Positions 43,470 through 53,643 are shown, numbered from the stretch's first letter. The stretch is DNA of 64,000 nucleotides from Bathynomus jamesi (GCA_023014485.1 JAJOZX010007479.1:45001-109000), one strand, 5' to 3'. Notes: generated by a model not told the origin, from the sequence alone. Numbers and translations are program-made.

Positions 43470-44668
43470 TAAAAGTGGCATTACAGATGAAGTTTTAGCA
43501 TGCAAAGAGCTACCGAGGTACACAACTGGCGAAGCCACTTTCAATACACTTGATAATTTTATAAGAGTTGAATCAGAGTTGTCTTGGGAATGGTGTGTAA
43601 ACATATGCACAGACGGGGCAGCTGCTATGACAGGGTCCAAGAGCGGGTTAATCACACGACTTCAAGCAGTAAACCCTGACATTATTTGGCATCATTGCAT
43701 AATTCATAAGGAGGTTTTGGTTGCCAAAAAAATTAGTCCCCAGTTGCACGAAATATTGAATGATGCTGTAAAAATAGTAAATTATATCAAGTCTCGAGCA
43801 GTGAATTCACGCCTCTTTAAAATTCTTTGTGAGGAGATGGGCAAAAATCATACTCAGTTGCTTTTGCACACTGAAGTGCGCTGGCTCTCACGAGGAAACG
43901 TATTACACGACTTTTTGAACTTGGGAATGAAGTGAGAAGTTTACTTAACAGCCGAAATTCAGACATTAAAATTTATAGAAAATGAGGAGTGGCTTTGTAA
44001 ACTGAGTTATTTGGCAGATATATTCACCAAATTAAACGAACTTAATCTTCAACTTCAGGGGTATGACAAAAATATATTGCAGGCACAAGAAAAAGTCAAG
44101 GGATTTTTTGGGAAAGTTTTATACTGGATAAAGTGCATAGAAGACAATAATACCACACCTTTCCAAATATTCAGCGAATTCTGTCACGAAAACGAGTTTC
44201 TTGTCAGTGACTCAGTTATGAATATTATAAAGCAGCATTTAGTGAGCCTTCGTGAATCATTTTTGCATTACTTTCCATGTATTAATAGAGATTGCCCACA
44301 AAGTGAATGGATAACGAATCCGTTTTCGAACCTTGCTGTGTCTAATGCGGAGCTTCCCGCTCGTTTAAGAACAATTGATTGAATTGGCAGCTGACAGCTC
44401 ACTTAAACATAAATTTAATGACTTTTCTGTCTCCGAGTTTTGGAAATTGGCCCATATTGAATACAAATTAAGTGAATTTGCTATCAACAAACTACTTCCA
44501 TTCCCGTCCACCTATTTATGTGAAAAGGGATTTTCGGCACTGACAGCTATCAAGTCGAAAGAAAGAAACCTCCTACATCCAGAAGCTTGCCTCATAATGG
44601 CACTCACAAATGTTCGTCCGCGAATAGAACAACTTGCTAGCGACAAACAGTCCCACCCATCGCATTAA
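43470..44668 (+). pseudogene. hAT transposase, ZBED5/FAM200-like
   Basis: Broken frames read ACKELPRYTTGEATF..., then ICTDGAAAMTGSKSGL (a catalytic Asp region), HHCIIHKEVLVAKK (CxxH signature: C-I-I-H), TEVRWLSRGNVL (RW block) and, after shifts near 43935 and 44380, LPFPSTYLCEKGFSALTAIK (the C-terminal dimerisation block with the catalytic Glu). These match vertebrate ZBED5/FAM200 proteins and Buster-type hAT transposases. The N-terminal BED zinc finger is absent. At least three lesions. Confidence 0.85.
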
Positions 44669-44811
44669 TTACTTGTAAGTATTTAAAATATATATTTTAA
44701 AAGCTCAGACGATTTCTAATTAACTGTATTAGATTCTAATATTTGCCTGAGTTAAAATTTGTGTAAATTGCTTGAGTTGTGTAAAATGTAAATTGTATAA
44801 TTAAAAAGCTA

Positions 44812-44854
<43 letters not shown>

Positions 44855-44856
<2 letters not shown>

Positions 44857-45474
44857 TGTCTGGACAACCGCCCCCCGGACAATTGCCCCCCGACAACCGC
44901 CCCCCGGACAATTGCCCCCGTAGGACAATCGCCCCCCGGATTATTGCACCCCGTAAGTAAATAAAAATTAAATAGAAATTAATTTACGTTTAAAAAATGG
45001 CAAGCTAAAACAATATTTAACAACATTATTGCCAATTCTTGCTTAATTTTGCTTGTAGCCTGAAAAAAAATTATATTTAAAAAGTTAGCAATATTTAACA
45101 AAATTTTTTCCAATTATTGCTTACTTATTTATAATAAATTATGAAGTTTAGCTACTTAATTTTATTTAAACAGTTGGCAAGACTTATTGTATTTCATATA
45201 TACTATGGATTAATTAATTATATTTAAACAGTTGGCAATACTTATTGAAAGGTCGTTTTGAAAGTCATAGTTGGTGGTTAGGTTAGGTTAGTTAGGTTAG
45301 GTTAGGTTTGTTTTTTATAAATATTAATAAATTTATTCCTATTTAATTTTTATTTACTTATGGGGGGCAACAATCCGGGGGCGATTGTCCTACGGGGCAG
45401 TTGTCCGGGGGGGGCGGTTGTCGGGGGGCAATTGTCCGGGGGGCGGTTGTCCGGGGGCAGTTTGTCCTAGCACC
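44855..45474. mobile_element. GC-rich fold-back element
   Basis: Left arm GGTGTCTGGACAACCGCCCC with alternating GGACAATTGCCCCCC/GACAACCGCCCCCC units (44855-44955), inverted at 45355-45474. The AT-rich centre holds a TTAGGTTAGG block (45280-45308). It lies between (TA)n tracts and the target duplication is not visible. Strikingly GC-rich ends in an AT-rich region. Confidence 0.75.
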
Positions 45475-45554
45475 ATATATATATATATATATGAATAGAA
45501 ACGACATAATTAAGGAACGTTTCTGCACACGCGGAAGAGAAAATAATGAAAAAT

Positions 45555-45631
45555 GAGGCGAACCGCCCGGGAATCGAACCCAAGGCCTTCCAATTGCCGG
45601 TTGGATGCGCTACCATTACACCACGGACCTC
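45555..45631 (-). tRNA. tRNA-like unit 1 (GGC anticodon position)
   Basis: A box TGGTGTAATGG, B box GGTTCGATTCC, perfect 5-bp anticodon stem TCCAA/TTGGA around loop CCGGCAA (GGC, Ala by position; base 33 is C). T stem TTGGG/CCCGG with two G-U pairs. The outer acceptor pairs GAGG/CCTC are kept but the inner three mismatch. Probably not a working tRNA. Confidence 0.6.
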
Positions 45632-45814
45632 AATCATTCACAAATCGAAATTCTCCTACATAGGGCAGAAACCAATGCCTGAGAGGGCACCCTCGCAAAT
45701 CGTGAATATGTGCATTTAACTGCAATGACCACGCAGTATATAAATGAATAGAAACGACATAATATTAAGGAACGTTTCTGCACACGCGGAAGAAATAACG
45801 AATAAATGAAAAAT

Positions 45815-45890
45815 GAGGCGAACCGCCCGGAATCGAACCCAAGGCCTTCCAATTGCCGGTTGGATGCGCTACCATTACACCACGGACCTC
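45815..45890 (-). tRNA. tRNA-like unit 2
   Basis: As unit 1 but with one base deleted in the T stem (CGATTCCGGG), which weakens the fold. Confidence 0.55.
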
Positions 45891-45964
45891 AATCATTCAC
45901 AAATCGAAATTCTCCTACATAGGGCAGAAACCAATGCCCTGAGAGGGCACCCTCGCAAATCGTG

Positions 45965-45999
45965 AAGGCCTTGGGTTCGATTCCCGGGCGGTTCGCCTC
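45965..45999 (+). tRNA. tRNA-like unit 3, 3' half only
   Basis: Starts within the variable region (AAGGCCTTGGGTTCG) directly after the flank GCAAATCGTG. This is the inversion junction of the array; the A box and anticodon arm are lost. Confidence 0.6.
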
Positions 46000-46186
46000 A
46001 TTTTTCATTTATTCGTTATTTCTTTTCCGCGTGTGCAGAAACGTTCCTTAATATTATGTCGTTTTCTATTCATTTATATACTGCGTGGTCATTGCAGTTA
46101 AATGCACATATTCACGATTTGCGAGGGTGCCCTCTCAGGGCATTGGTTTCTGCCCTATGTAGGAGAATTTCGATTTGTGAATGATT

Positions 46187-46263
46187 GAGGTCCGTGGTGT
46201 AATGGTAGCGCATCCAACCGGCAATTGGAAGGCCTTGGGTTCGATTCCCGGGCGGTTCGCCTC
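46187..46263 (+). tRNA. tRNA-like unit 4
   Basis: Full-length, identical in body to unit 1: same boxes, loop CCGGCAA and acceptor mismatches. Confidence 0.6.
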
Positions 46264-46446
46264 ATTTTTCATTTATTCGTTATTTCTCTTCCGCGTGTGC
46301 AGAACGTTCCTTAATATTATGTCGTTTCTATTCATTTATATACTGCGTGGTCATTGCAGTTAAAGCACATATTCACGATTTGCGAGGGTGCCCTCTCAGG
46401 CATTGGTTTCTGCCCTATGTAGGAGAATTTCGATTTGTGAATGATT

Positions 46447-46522
46447 GAGGTCCGTGGTGTAATGGTAGCGCATCCAACCGGCAATTGGAAGGCCTTGGGT
46501 TCGATTCCGGGCGGTTCGCCTC
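46447..46522 (+). tRNA. tRNA-like unit 5
   Basis: Full-length with the same one-base T-stem deletion as unit 2 (GATTCCGGGC), suggesting the two are copies of one variant. Confidence 0.55.
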
Positions 46523-46650
46523 ATTTTTCATTTATTCGTTATTTCTCTTCCGCGTGTGCAGAAACGTTCCTTAATATTATGTCGTTTCTATTCATTTATA
46601 TACTGCGTGGTCATTGCAGTTAAATGCATATATATATATATATATATATA

Positions 46651-47251
46651 CAGTGGCGACTCGTGGTATAAATGTATGGGGGTGCGATTTCATAAAATTG
46701 TACGACAACACGGACTCACAATAGGCTAGCGCGAATCCAACTGTCGCTCACAAGAGTATGTACTTGTATTAACATATGCGGCTATGCCAGATGTACAATT
46801 CTAGTTAATTACAAATAAGTAATAATTTCAATAAAATACATATAAATGGCTTATATCATTATTACTGAAGTAACTATTAGTAAAAATAAAGTTGTTATTA
46901 TAAAAAAATTTCGCGATTGTACTTATATTTTCATTACAACAGTAAAATATAATTTATATTTACTTGAGCGAAAAATCTATCGCTCCATTCGGCTGCAATA
47001 TTATTTTGTATTCAAACAGCAGTACGCTGGTTGAAGCTGTGCTATAAGTTTAGAATATTATGTACTGTATGAAGGCTTACTCAAAATGCCTCATGAATCA
47101 TGATATGCCACATGAATTTTTAAAATATATTTCAAGAATATTTTTTTTAATATCTTAAAATTAATATATTTTTTATCTGTTAAATTAATATTTATCGTTT
47201 CAAGCAAGGGGGAGCGACCACTCCATCGCTCCTATACGCCAGTCGCCACTG
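46651..47251. mobile_element. 601-bp non-autonomous hAT element
   Basis: Ends CAGTGGCGACTCGTGGTATA and the inverse of CAGTGGCGACTGGCGTATA, within a (TA)n tract that hides the duplication. No recognised coding sequence; the 62-codon frame at 46846 has no motif. Confidence 0.75.
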
Positions 47252-47261
47252 TATATAATAA

Positions 47262-47304
<43 letters not shown>

Positions 47305-47330
47305 TCTAATAATTAGGTGGTCGTAAAAAA
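47252..47330. repeat. (TA)n microsatellite
   Basis: Nearly pure TA alternation at 47252-47301 next to the hAT MITE. Confidence 0.9.
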
Positions 47331-47465
47331 GATCGTTTGATAGCTTCATATTCTGTGTAAATTGTATAACAACATTTTTATTTGGAAACTGAGGGGGGAG
47401 GAGGTACGCCATAATAAAAAAACAAACTAAAGGGGTACGCCAAGGAAAAAGTTTGAATACCACTG

Positions 47466-47540
47466 CTCTAGAGCATTCTGAGCTTAAAAAGTTGGATATT
47501 ATTTGCATGTTATTCGTGTTGATAATGTGGAAATCGGTAG
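47466..47540. repeat. right half of the dispersed repeat split by the hAT element
   Basis: CATTCTGAGCTTAAAAAGTTGG... continues 43001-43135. See 54421-54610 for the unbroken relative. Confidence 0.85.
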
Positions 47541-47629
47541 CCTACCGCCTAAAGCTGTAGGGTTGGCAAGTACGGTACGAAGTCATACTGTTTAAAGTTG
47601 TAACAGAAACTGTTCTTCACTGGCAGTCA

Positions 47630-47715
47630 GAAATTACAAGTCCTCGCCCGAACTCGATCTCATGACCTTCCGATCAGCAGCTCAGTGTCTTAACCACTAG
47701 GTTACGCAGGGTACC
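47630..47715 (-). repeat. tRNA-like SINE head
   Basis: The minus strand reads GTAACCTAGTGGTTAAGACACTG (A box and D arm) and later GAGATCGAGTTCGGGC (B-box-like). Degenerate tRNA-derived sequence. Confidence 0.5.
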
Positions 47716-47754
47716 CATTTACCTACCAACCAATTTTTTTATTATATGGAAGGA

Positions 47755-47856
47755 TGAACAGCTGGGTTTGGCTGCGTGCCCCCTGCTGTCACCGGGTCTC
47801 GATCCCAGGGCCGATGGATTCGTAGTCAGCGATGCTAACCACTACACCACCGAGGT
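47755..47856 (-). repeat. tRNA-like sequence beside a (TA)n tract
   Basis: The minus strand reads CCTCGGTGGTGTAGTGGTTAGC (A box) and GGGATCGAGACCCGG (B-box-like). Acceptor pairing is poor. tRNA-derived pseudogene or SINE. Confidence 0.5.
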
Positions 47857-48177
47857 ATATATATATTATATATATATATTATATAATATATATATATATA
47901 TATATATGGGATGGTCTGTTTCTTTCATGTCTGTCTGATGATCTACAGATCTACAAAAGCTAAGGCTAACAAAGACCCTAAGATCCACTCTAAGGTTAGC
48001 CCGAGAGAAAGGAAAGAGTAGGGAGTTAAGAGAAGAGAATTAGGGGTTAAGTAAGTAGCAACACTATCACTCGTGGGTTAACATTCATTCAGAAAAAGAG
48101 AAAAAAGAACTCACCATCATCATCCGCCGGCCACTGCCGACAAGTCAGAAAAATAGTCGGAGAGAATAGGAAAGATT

Positions 48178-48480
48178 GCAGAACGGTCCTCTACTCTATA
48201 GGGAGGTAGAGCCCATTTTGCCGGAAACGGGTGAAAGATGAAAAGAAGTAAAATAAGAACGCTTACAAACCATGCAATACATTCTTAACTCAAGAACAAC
48301 ACATTCTTAACTCAAAGCAAACACATTCTTCCAGCTGTTGTAGACCGATCCTCCACTCCATAGGGAGGTAGACGATGCAGCCCACTAGGCTGGAAAGGCG
48401 TGAAGGATGAAAAGAAGTAAAATAAGAACGCATTACAAACCATGCACACATTCTTAACTCAAACACTATCATACCATGCA
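48178..48480. repeat. two-copy tandem repeat, about 150 bp unit
   Basis: GGTCCTCTACTCTATAGGGAGGTAGA... and GATCCTCCACTCCATAGGGAGGTAGA... each continue to GATGAAAAGAAGTAAAATAAG, ACAAACCATGCA and ATTCTTAACTCAA. About 85-90% alike by eye. Flanks 47880-48177 and 48481-48640 show nothing else. Confidence 0.7.
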
Positions 48481-48649
48481 AACTACAGACATGCAATAAA
48501 GAGAGTTACAGACATGAAATAAGGAGAAAAGAAAAAAGTATAAAGAATAACAAAAAGTGGGTTAATTTACTCAACAAGCTACAACTAAGTTCGTGTTTTT
48601 TTTTTTTTTTTTTTTTTTTTGCTGGCATATCACACGCTGGCATGTCACA

Positions 48650-49299
48650 AGCTGGCATTAGACGTTAACAGACTCATCCCCGATTACCACCCCCAGAGCT
48701 CCTGTTGCCAATTGTTTTTTATTCTAAACAACGTTAAATTTTTAAAATGCCAATCTAGACGGTTTTTAAACACATTAACGCTGGTAGAGTTCACGACGGG
48801 CGCGGGAAGATTATTCCATTTATCAATTACTTTAAACGTAGAAGTTTTTAGCGATATTAGTAATGAAACGTCTGCCACGCAACTTAAATCCGTTATTACG
48901 AGTATTGCTATTATCGAAAGTGAACAGTTTATCTATCAAAATTTACGTTATCGATGTTATTAACGATTTTGAAAACTTCAATAAGCTCCCCCCTTAATCT
49001 CCTAGTTTCGAGTGAATGCAAGTAAACTCTTTAATCCTAGCTTCATAAGGCTTGTTGCGCAATGACGGAATTAGTTTCGTGGCACGACGCTGAACCCTTT
49101 CTAACCTATCAATGTCTTCACGCAAATATGGGCACCAAAACTGAACCGCATATTCTAAATGAGGCCTGACTAGGGACTTGTAAAGGGGCAATATAATATC
49201 CTTCGATTTAAATTCGAAATTACGCGCTATGAAGCCTAACATCTGCACCAAATTTAGTATACACATTAAGGGAAAACCAGGAAAGATTTTAGTACACAC
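48650..49299 (-). pseudogene. LINE (CR1/L2-like) RT C-terminal fragment
   Basis: Minus strand, 49299-48994: IILPLYKSLVRPHLEYAVQFWCP and DIDRLERVQRRATKLIP, the standard post-RT motif of CR1/L2/jockey elements. After shifts, 48878-48684 gives VIDKWNNLPAPVVNSTSVNVFKNRLDW, the end of the polyprotein. At least three lesions. A T-run at 48598-48620 lies upstream on the other side. Confidence 0.85.
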
Positions 49300-49377
49300 T
49301 CGCCCCTCCCAGTGCCCCTATAGATTGTGTTTCTGGGCTTTTGCTCGCAAGGCGCAACAGGCATTCCATGATTCCAG

Positions 49378-49418
<41 letters not shown>

Positions 49419-49436
49419 AAACACCACTAGAATGCC

Positions 49437-49535
49437 CGCTGCGTCTCCCATCCAACTTCTCTTCAGATTCAATGTAGCTTAACTTAAGCTGATCGACGAG
49501 AAGCGGTGTTACGACATTGGCCACGACGAAGCCCA
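49437..49535 (-). repeat. 5S-rRNA-derived SINE, head only
   Basis: The minus strand includes GTCGTAACACCGCTTCTCGTCG, TAAGTTAAGCTA and TTGGATGGGAGACGCAG, matching the 5S-like head; the body is missing. Confidence 0.7.
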
Positions 49536-49569
49536 TCTGAAGAATAAAGAAGAAATAGAATGCTTAACC

Positions 49570-49812
49570 GTTATGGAATGCCTTCCACAATCACACGATC
49601 TGAATCCAATTAAGCATTTATTGACATTCTTCAGATCTGTAAAGAAAAAGTATAAATCCTAATACATTTGCCTTCTGATCCGTGATTAAGTGATGCAGCA
49701 GAGAGTGGGAATGGAATGATCATCCAAGATACCATCAATAAATTGATTGATCACTGCATAAGGAGTGGCTGCTGTAATGGCTACAAAAGGGAGATACATG
49801 AAATATGAAATT
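49570..49812 (+). pseudogene. Tc1-like transposase C-terminal relic
   Basis: Reads VMECLPQSHDLNPIKHL, equivalent to the WPPQSPDLNPIEHLW box with catalytic Glu replaced by Lys, and ends near AAVMATKGRYMKY, the usual C terminus. Stops intervene. No inverted repeats seen. Confidence 0.65.
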
Positions 49813-49979
49813 ATGCTCTTTATTTATGATCCAATTTTGTTTACTTTTTAATAATATTATTAATTTCCTTTTGTTATTACATTACGAATTAATAAAATTG
49901 AAGCGTAATTTTCATGTTACATTTCAGTTTTTCAGTTGTTTAGAAATTTTTGAAGTGTTGTAATTTTAGCACCTCGTTA

Positions 49980-50390
49980 ACCTCGTTTAGGTTCCGCGTG
50001 TTGATCTCTCTTCACACGAAGGTCAAGCTGGTGGCCCCGCCTCTAGGCCTGGCTTGATGGAGGAGCGAGTTGCTTTCTCGCGCTTTCCACCGCACATAGC
50101 CAGGTATACCCGGCTCATCTGGTACCGTCCTGAGCCAGGCTTCTAGTCTTCTGTTGAAGACTTCAACTTTGGCCCCTGTAACGTTTCTGAGGTCCTTTGG
50201 AAGCTGGTTCAAAAGTCTTGGGCCCCCTGACAACCAAGTTATTTTTCTTCAGTGTTGAAGAGGTCCCTTGTCGGGCCTTTAATTTGGGAACACTACACAT
50301 TCTGCCTTTCCTATTTTCCAGCGTTGTTTGGATGGTAATTGGGTTTAGTTTGATGTTTGATACCAATTTTTCGATCATTTTCCATATGTA
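49980..50390 (-). pseudogene. LINE polyprotein C-terminal fragment
   Basis: Frame 50378-50163 (NIKLNPITIQ, MCSVPKLKARQGTSSTLKKN) is joined by a shift to 50233-50012 (GPRLLNQLPKDLRNVTG, TVPDEPGIPGYV, SNSLLHQ). It aligns with the tail of the LINE at 1125-1966 (LFNSLPQYLTDISAV, IPDQPTVPGY). A further short 3' piece is at about 50495-50545. Confidence 0.75.
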
Positions 50391-50409
50391 GATTATGGTG
50401 TACCTCTCT

Positions 50410-50419
50410 CTTCTTCTTC

Positions 50420-50454
<35 letters not shown>

Positions 50455-50542
50455 ATACTGTATATATATACACACCTTTCAACGTTTCAAATGTTCCGTG
50501 CGATGATTCCTCATTTCACGAAGGTCAAGCTTGTCGCCCCCC

Positions 50543-50589
<47 letters not shown>

Positions 50590-50590
50590 G
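50410..50590. repeat. (TA)n tracts around a LINE 3' scrap
   Basis: TA alternation at about 50420-50470 and 50545-50586 encloses TTCACGAAGGTCAAGCTTGTCG, the end of the preceding LINE family. Confidence 0.8.
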
Positions 50591-50894
50591 GCTTTTATTT
50601 CTGTGTATTATATATAAATATTACAACTTCATTAATTTTACTGTTTCAGAATGCTTCCTGAACGTAAACAAAATGTTTGATTTTACTGAAGGAATCTTTC
50701 GTTCAAACATGGTTTCACGCAACAATTAAATCCCACTTTTCTTTTCAAGGTTAGATCTTGGTTGCCATGGCAACAATCATTGAGGAATTTTTTTTATTGT
50801 TGTCTTGTCGGAGACGAAACTGTACTTAATTAAAGCTTTCAATGGATTTTAACTGCGGTCTCTTTGAAAGTGCGGTGCACATTAATTTGAAAAG

Positions 50895-50980
50895 GGCATA
50901 AATTATAGCACCATTGACAGTCGAATACCCGACTTCAGTGTTACTCACTGAGATACGAGCGATGGCTATGAGAGGAGTAA
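50895..50980 (-). repeat. tRNA-derived SINE fragment
   Basis: The minus strand reads GTATCTCAGTGAGTAACACTG and GAAGTCGGGTATTCGACTG, related to the SINEs at 55316 and 61690 but truncated in the middle. Confidence 0.45.
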
Positions 50981-51050
50981 CCTTGTTATTACATTAGAAA
51001 GGGATTGCATACCGGGTACATGGTTTGAGGTCTTGAGTTTCCAAACCAGA

Positions 51051-51375
51051 AAGGAGGTCATATAACGGAGCGGACCTACAGCTTAGCGTGGACTTTGAAC
51101 CAAGGGTCGTTACATCATCTGAATGGGCGAAGGACGGTCGCTCATCTAATTACTACCCAGAGATACGTCGTGACCAGATCGCAACACCATTTCTCGTTAG
51201 ATCAGCAATGTTAAGCGACTTTGGATCTGTTCAGTAGTTGAATGGGTGACCATCTTCGGCGTTCAGATGATGGACTGACCCGTAGATGGTTCTTATCCCA
51301 CGTAAAGCTGTAGGTCTCCTCCGTCACATGACTTTTGCTGTTACGAAGAAAACTAAGTAACCTCAAACATTATTA
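51051..51375. repeat. two 5S-rRNA-derived SINE copies, head to head
   Basis: 51051-51170 is a minus copy lacking most of its head. 51171-51375 is a plus copy with TTTCTCGTTAGATCAGCAATG, TTAAGCGACTTTGGATCTG and GAATGGGTGACCATC, then CGTAAAGCTGTAGGTCTCC and the tail ATTATTATTG. The fullest 5S-like head in the window. Confidence 0.8.
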
Positions 51376-52152
51376 TTGTTACCGAAGTTCATAAGAACAG
51401 TGCATTATATATCGACTCTGAAGCATCTTAGTCTTAATTCTAAGTCTTATTATGAGTAGTTAGAAACGGCCTTACGACATCCGATCAACTTGACATTCTA
51501 TCGACAAATTATTATTAGGTAAGATTAAGTTAGGTTTATTTAAGGTAGCTGAATTAAGTTGTTGTTATACGCCAAGCGGGGAATCAGTTGGTGAATATGT
51601 CAAACAATTTCGTGAAATGGGCAGTGTCACGCGCAAGACGAAGAGTTGCAGTTACTAATACAAACGAATCCCGGATGTTAAGGACATTCGCCGTATAGAG
51701 TAATGGAAAACCCGACCAGAAAATCCTTGCGGCGCCTCTCAATTGAAGCTAATATTACATTCACAACTGTTTGACGTGTAATGAAACACGATCTTCATTT
51801 TTTCCTTACAAAATTCGCGTCCAACGAAAGCTGACTCCACAATCGAAGGAAAAGATAATGAATTTCTGCTTAAGACGATTCCATCTGTCTTCGACGTACG
51901 TGCTGTGGTGCCCCGACTTAAGTCCCTGCAACTTTTCTTTTAGGGGCCATTCAAAAACCACATGGTCCTTAAAGGGGGGAGGGGGTTCCTTATTTGACCA
52001 CCAAGGGCCACATGAGGGAGGGGAGTCTTGACGGTTAACCACGTGGTCAATACTAAGCATTAAAATATCCTGTTTATGATATTGTTTATCATATATATAT
52101 ATATATATACACACACACTCACACACAAACACAGTATATATATATATATATA

Positions 52153-52602
52153 TGTTAAACACAGACCGTGCATGGAACAAGGAACTCTTCTGGGAAAATT
52201 AAATCCACTATAGTCCGAATAAGTAATGGTAAATGACAAATACCATAGTTTTTTTCCTTTTTCATGATTTTAGCCCGACGTGGGCAACGGGTCTCTCGCA
52301 AAGAGATCCCATAAATATAGCTTCCCTCACCAGCTATCTGCAAAGCAGACAGGATCCAGCTTTGGGACGTGGATCTAGGGTTTAAAGCAAGCCTAGATCC
52401 CTACACTCAGAACCTCTATATAAGTAAAAGACTCGTTGCATTCACGTCGTGTTGAATAAATCAAAGAAAAAGGGGGTAACTATTGTATTTTTAGCCAAAA
52501 AAAACAAAACTTAACCTCAACCGGGACATTGAGCGTCCACTTTTCAAGGCACGAAACACGTCCGTTTAGTATACACAAACTCAGAATGGTTCCCTGAGAA
52601 CA
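52153..52602 (+). repeat. LTR copy 1 (450 bp)
   Basis: Starts TGTTAAACAC and ends GAGAACA (TG...CA). Contains CTCTATATAAG (TATA box) and, 35 bp on, TTGAATAAA (polyadenylation-like). Followed by TTATA and copy 2. The parent retrotransposon is not in the window. Confidence 0.8.
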
Positions 52603-52607
52603 TTATA

Positions 52608-53059
52608 TGTTAAACACAGACCGTGCATGGAACAAGGAACTCTTCTGGGAAAATTAAATCCACTATAGTCCGAATAAGTAATGGTAAATGACAAATACCA
52701 TAGTTTTTTTCTTTTTTCATGATTTTAGCCCGACGTGGGCAACGGGTCTCTCGCAAAGAGATCCCATAAATATAGCTTCTCTCACCAGCTATCTGCAAAG
52801 CAGACAGGATCCAGCTTTGGGACGTGGATCTAGGGTTTAAAGCAAGCCTAGATCCCTACACTCAGAACCTCTATATAAGTAAAAGACTCGTTGCATTCAC
52901 GTCGTGTTGAATAAATCAAAGAAAAAGGGGGTAACTATTGTATTTTTAGCCAAAAAAAACCAAAACTTAAACCTCAACCGGGACATTGAGCGTCCACTTT
53001 TCAAGGCACGAAACACGTCCGTTTAGTATACACAAACTCAGAATGGTTCCCTGAGAACA
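52608..53059 (+). repeat. LTR copy 2 (452 bp)
   Basis: Near-identical to copy 1, differing by a few indels in A/T runs. Followed by TTATA (53060-53064). Confidence 0.8.
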
Positions 53060-53064
53060 TTATA

Positions 53065-53155
53065 TGTTAAACACAGACCGTGCATGGAACAAGGAACTCT
53101 TCTGGGAAAATTAAATCCACTATAGTCCGAATAAGTAATGGTAAATGACAAATAC
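53065..53155 (+). repeat. LTR copy 3, first 91 bp
   Basis: Stops after GGTAAATGACAAATAC, then a TATAA and the inverted copy 4. Confidence 0.8.
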
Positions 53156-53161
53156 ATATAA

Positions 53162-53613
53162 TGTTCTCAGGGAACCATTCTGAGTTTGTGTATACTAAAC
53201 GGACGTGTTTCGTGCCTTGAAAAGTGGACGCTCAATGTCCCGGTTGAGGTTTAAGTTTTGGTTTTTTTTGGCTAAAAATACAATAGTTACCCCCTTTTTC
53301 TTTGATTTATTCAACACGACGTGAATGCAACGAGTCTTTTACTTATATAGAGGTTCTGAGTGTAGGGATCTAGGCTTGTTTTAAACCCTAGATCCACGTC
53401 CCAAAGCTGGATCCTGTCTGCTTTGCAGATAGCTGGTGAGGGAAGCTATATTTATGGGATCTCTTTGCGAGAGACCCGTTGCCCACGTCGGGCTAAAATC
53501 ATGAAAAAGGAAAAAAACTATGGTATTTGTCATTTACCATTACTTATTCGGACTATAGTGGATTTAATTTTCCCAGAAGAGTTCCTTGTTCCATGCACGG
53601 TCTGTGTTTAACA
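53162..53613 (-). repeat. LTR copy 4, inverted, full length
   Basis: 452 bp inverted copy; bounded by TATAA (53157-53161 and 53614-53618), the inverse of TTATA. Confidence 0.8.
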
Positions 53614-53618
53614 TATAA

Positions 53619-53643
53619 TGTTCTCAGGGAACCATTCTGAGTT

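Larger units (their letters stand above)
45493..46626. repeat. inverted array of five tRNA-containing units (about 260 bp each)
   Basis: Two units run on the minus strand, then the orientation flips near 45964 and three run on the plus strand. Each unit has the tRNA-like sequence, a 3' flank ATTTTTCATTTATTCGTTAT, AGAAACGTTCCTTAATATT, a GTCGTTTCTATTCATTTATATACTGCG block and an upstream TTGCGAGGGTGCCCTCTCAG. The copies are nearly identical, so amplification was recent. Confidence 0.9.
43136..47465 (+). mobile_element. hAT element (ZBED5/Buster-type) with exact 8-bp TSD and nested insertions
   Basis: Flanked by CTCTAGAG (43128-43135, 47466-47473). Ends CAGTGGTAGTCAAACCGGGG and the inverse of CAGTGGTATTCAAACTTTTT. 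It carries a decayed plus-strand transposase in its left third. The remaining part is filled by a GC-rich fold-back element, an array of tRNA-like units and another hAT MITE. With those removed the element would be near 2 kb. Confidence 0.88.

Noticed and set aside
44855..45474. CRISPR-like array (repeated GGACAATTGCCCCCC units)
   Set aside because: Units are contiguous without unique spacers and are inverted across the centre. This is a eukaryotic fold-back repeat.
45555..46522. Functional alanine tRNA genes
   Set aside because: A and B boxes and the anticodon stem are good, but the inner acceptor pairs mismatch, base 33 is C and two copies have a T-stem deletion. Pseudo-tRNA or SINE head is more likely.
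46181..46623. Repeated 60-codon frames with MIEVRGVMVAHPTG across the tRNA-like units
   Set aside because: They are readings through the tRNA body, repeated because the unit is repeated. A structured RNA promoter sequence explains them.
52155..53611. Three identical 62-codon frames (MQIAGEGSYIYGISL)
   Set aside because: They are shadows of the repeated LTR; the strand follows LTR orientation and there is no motif.
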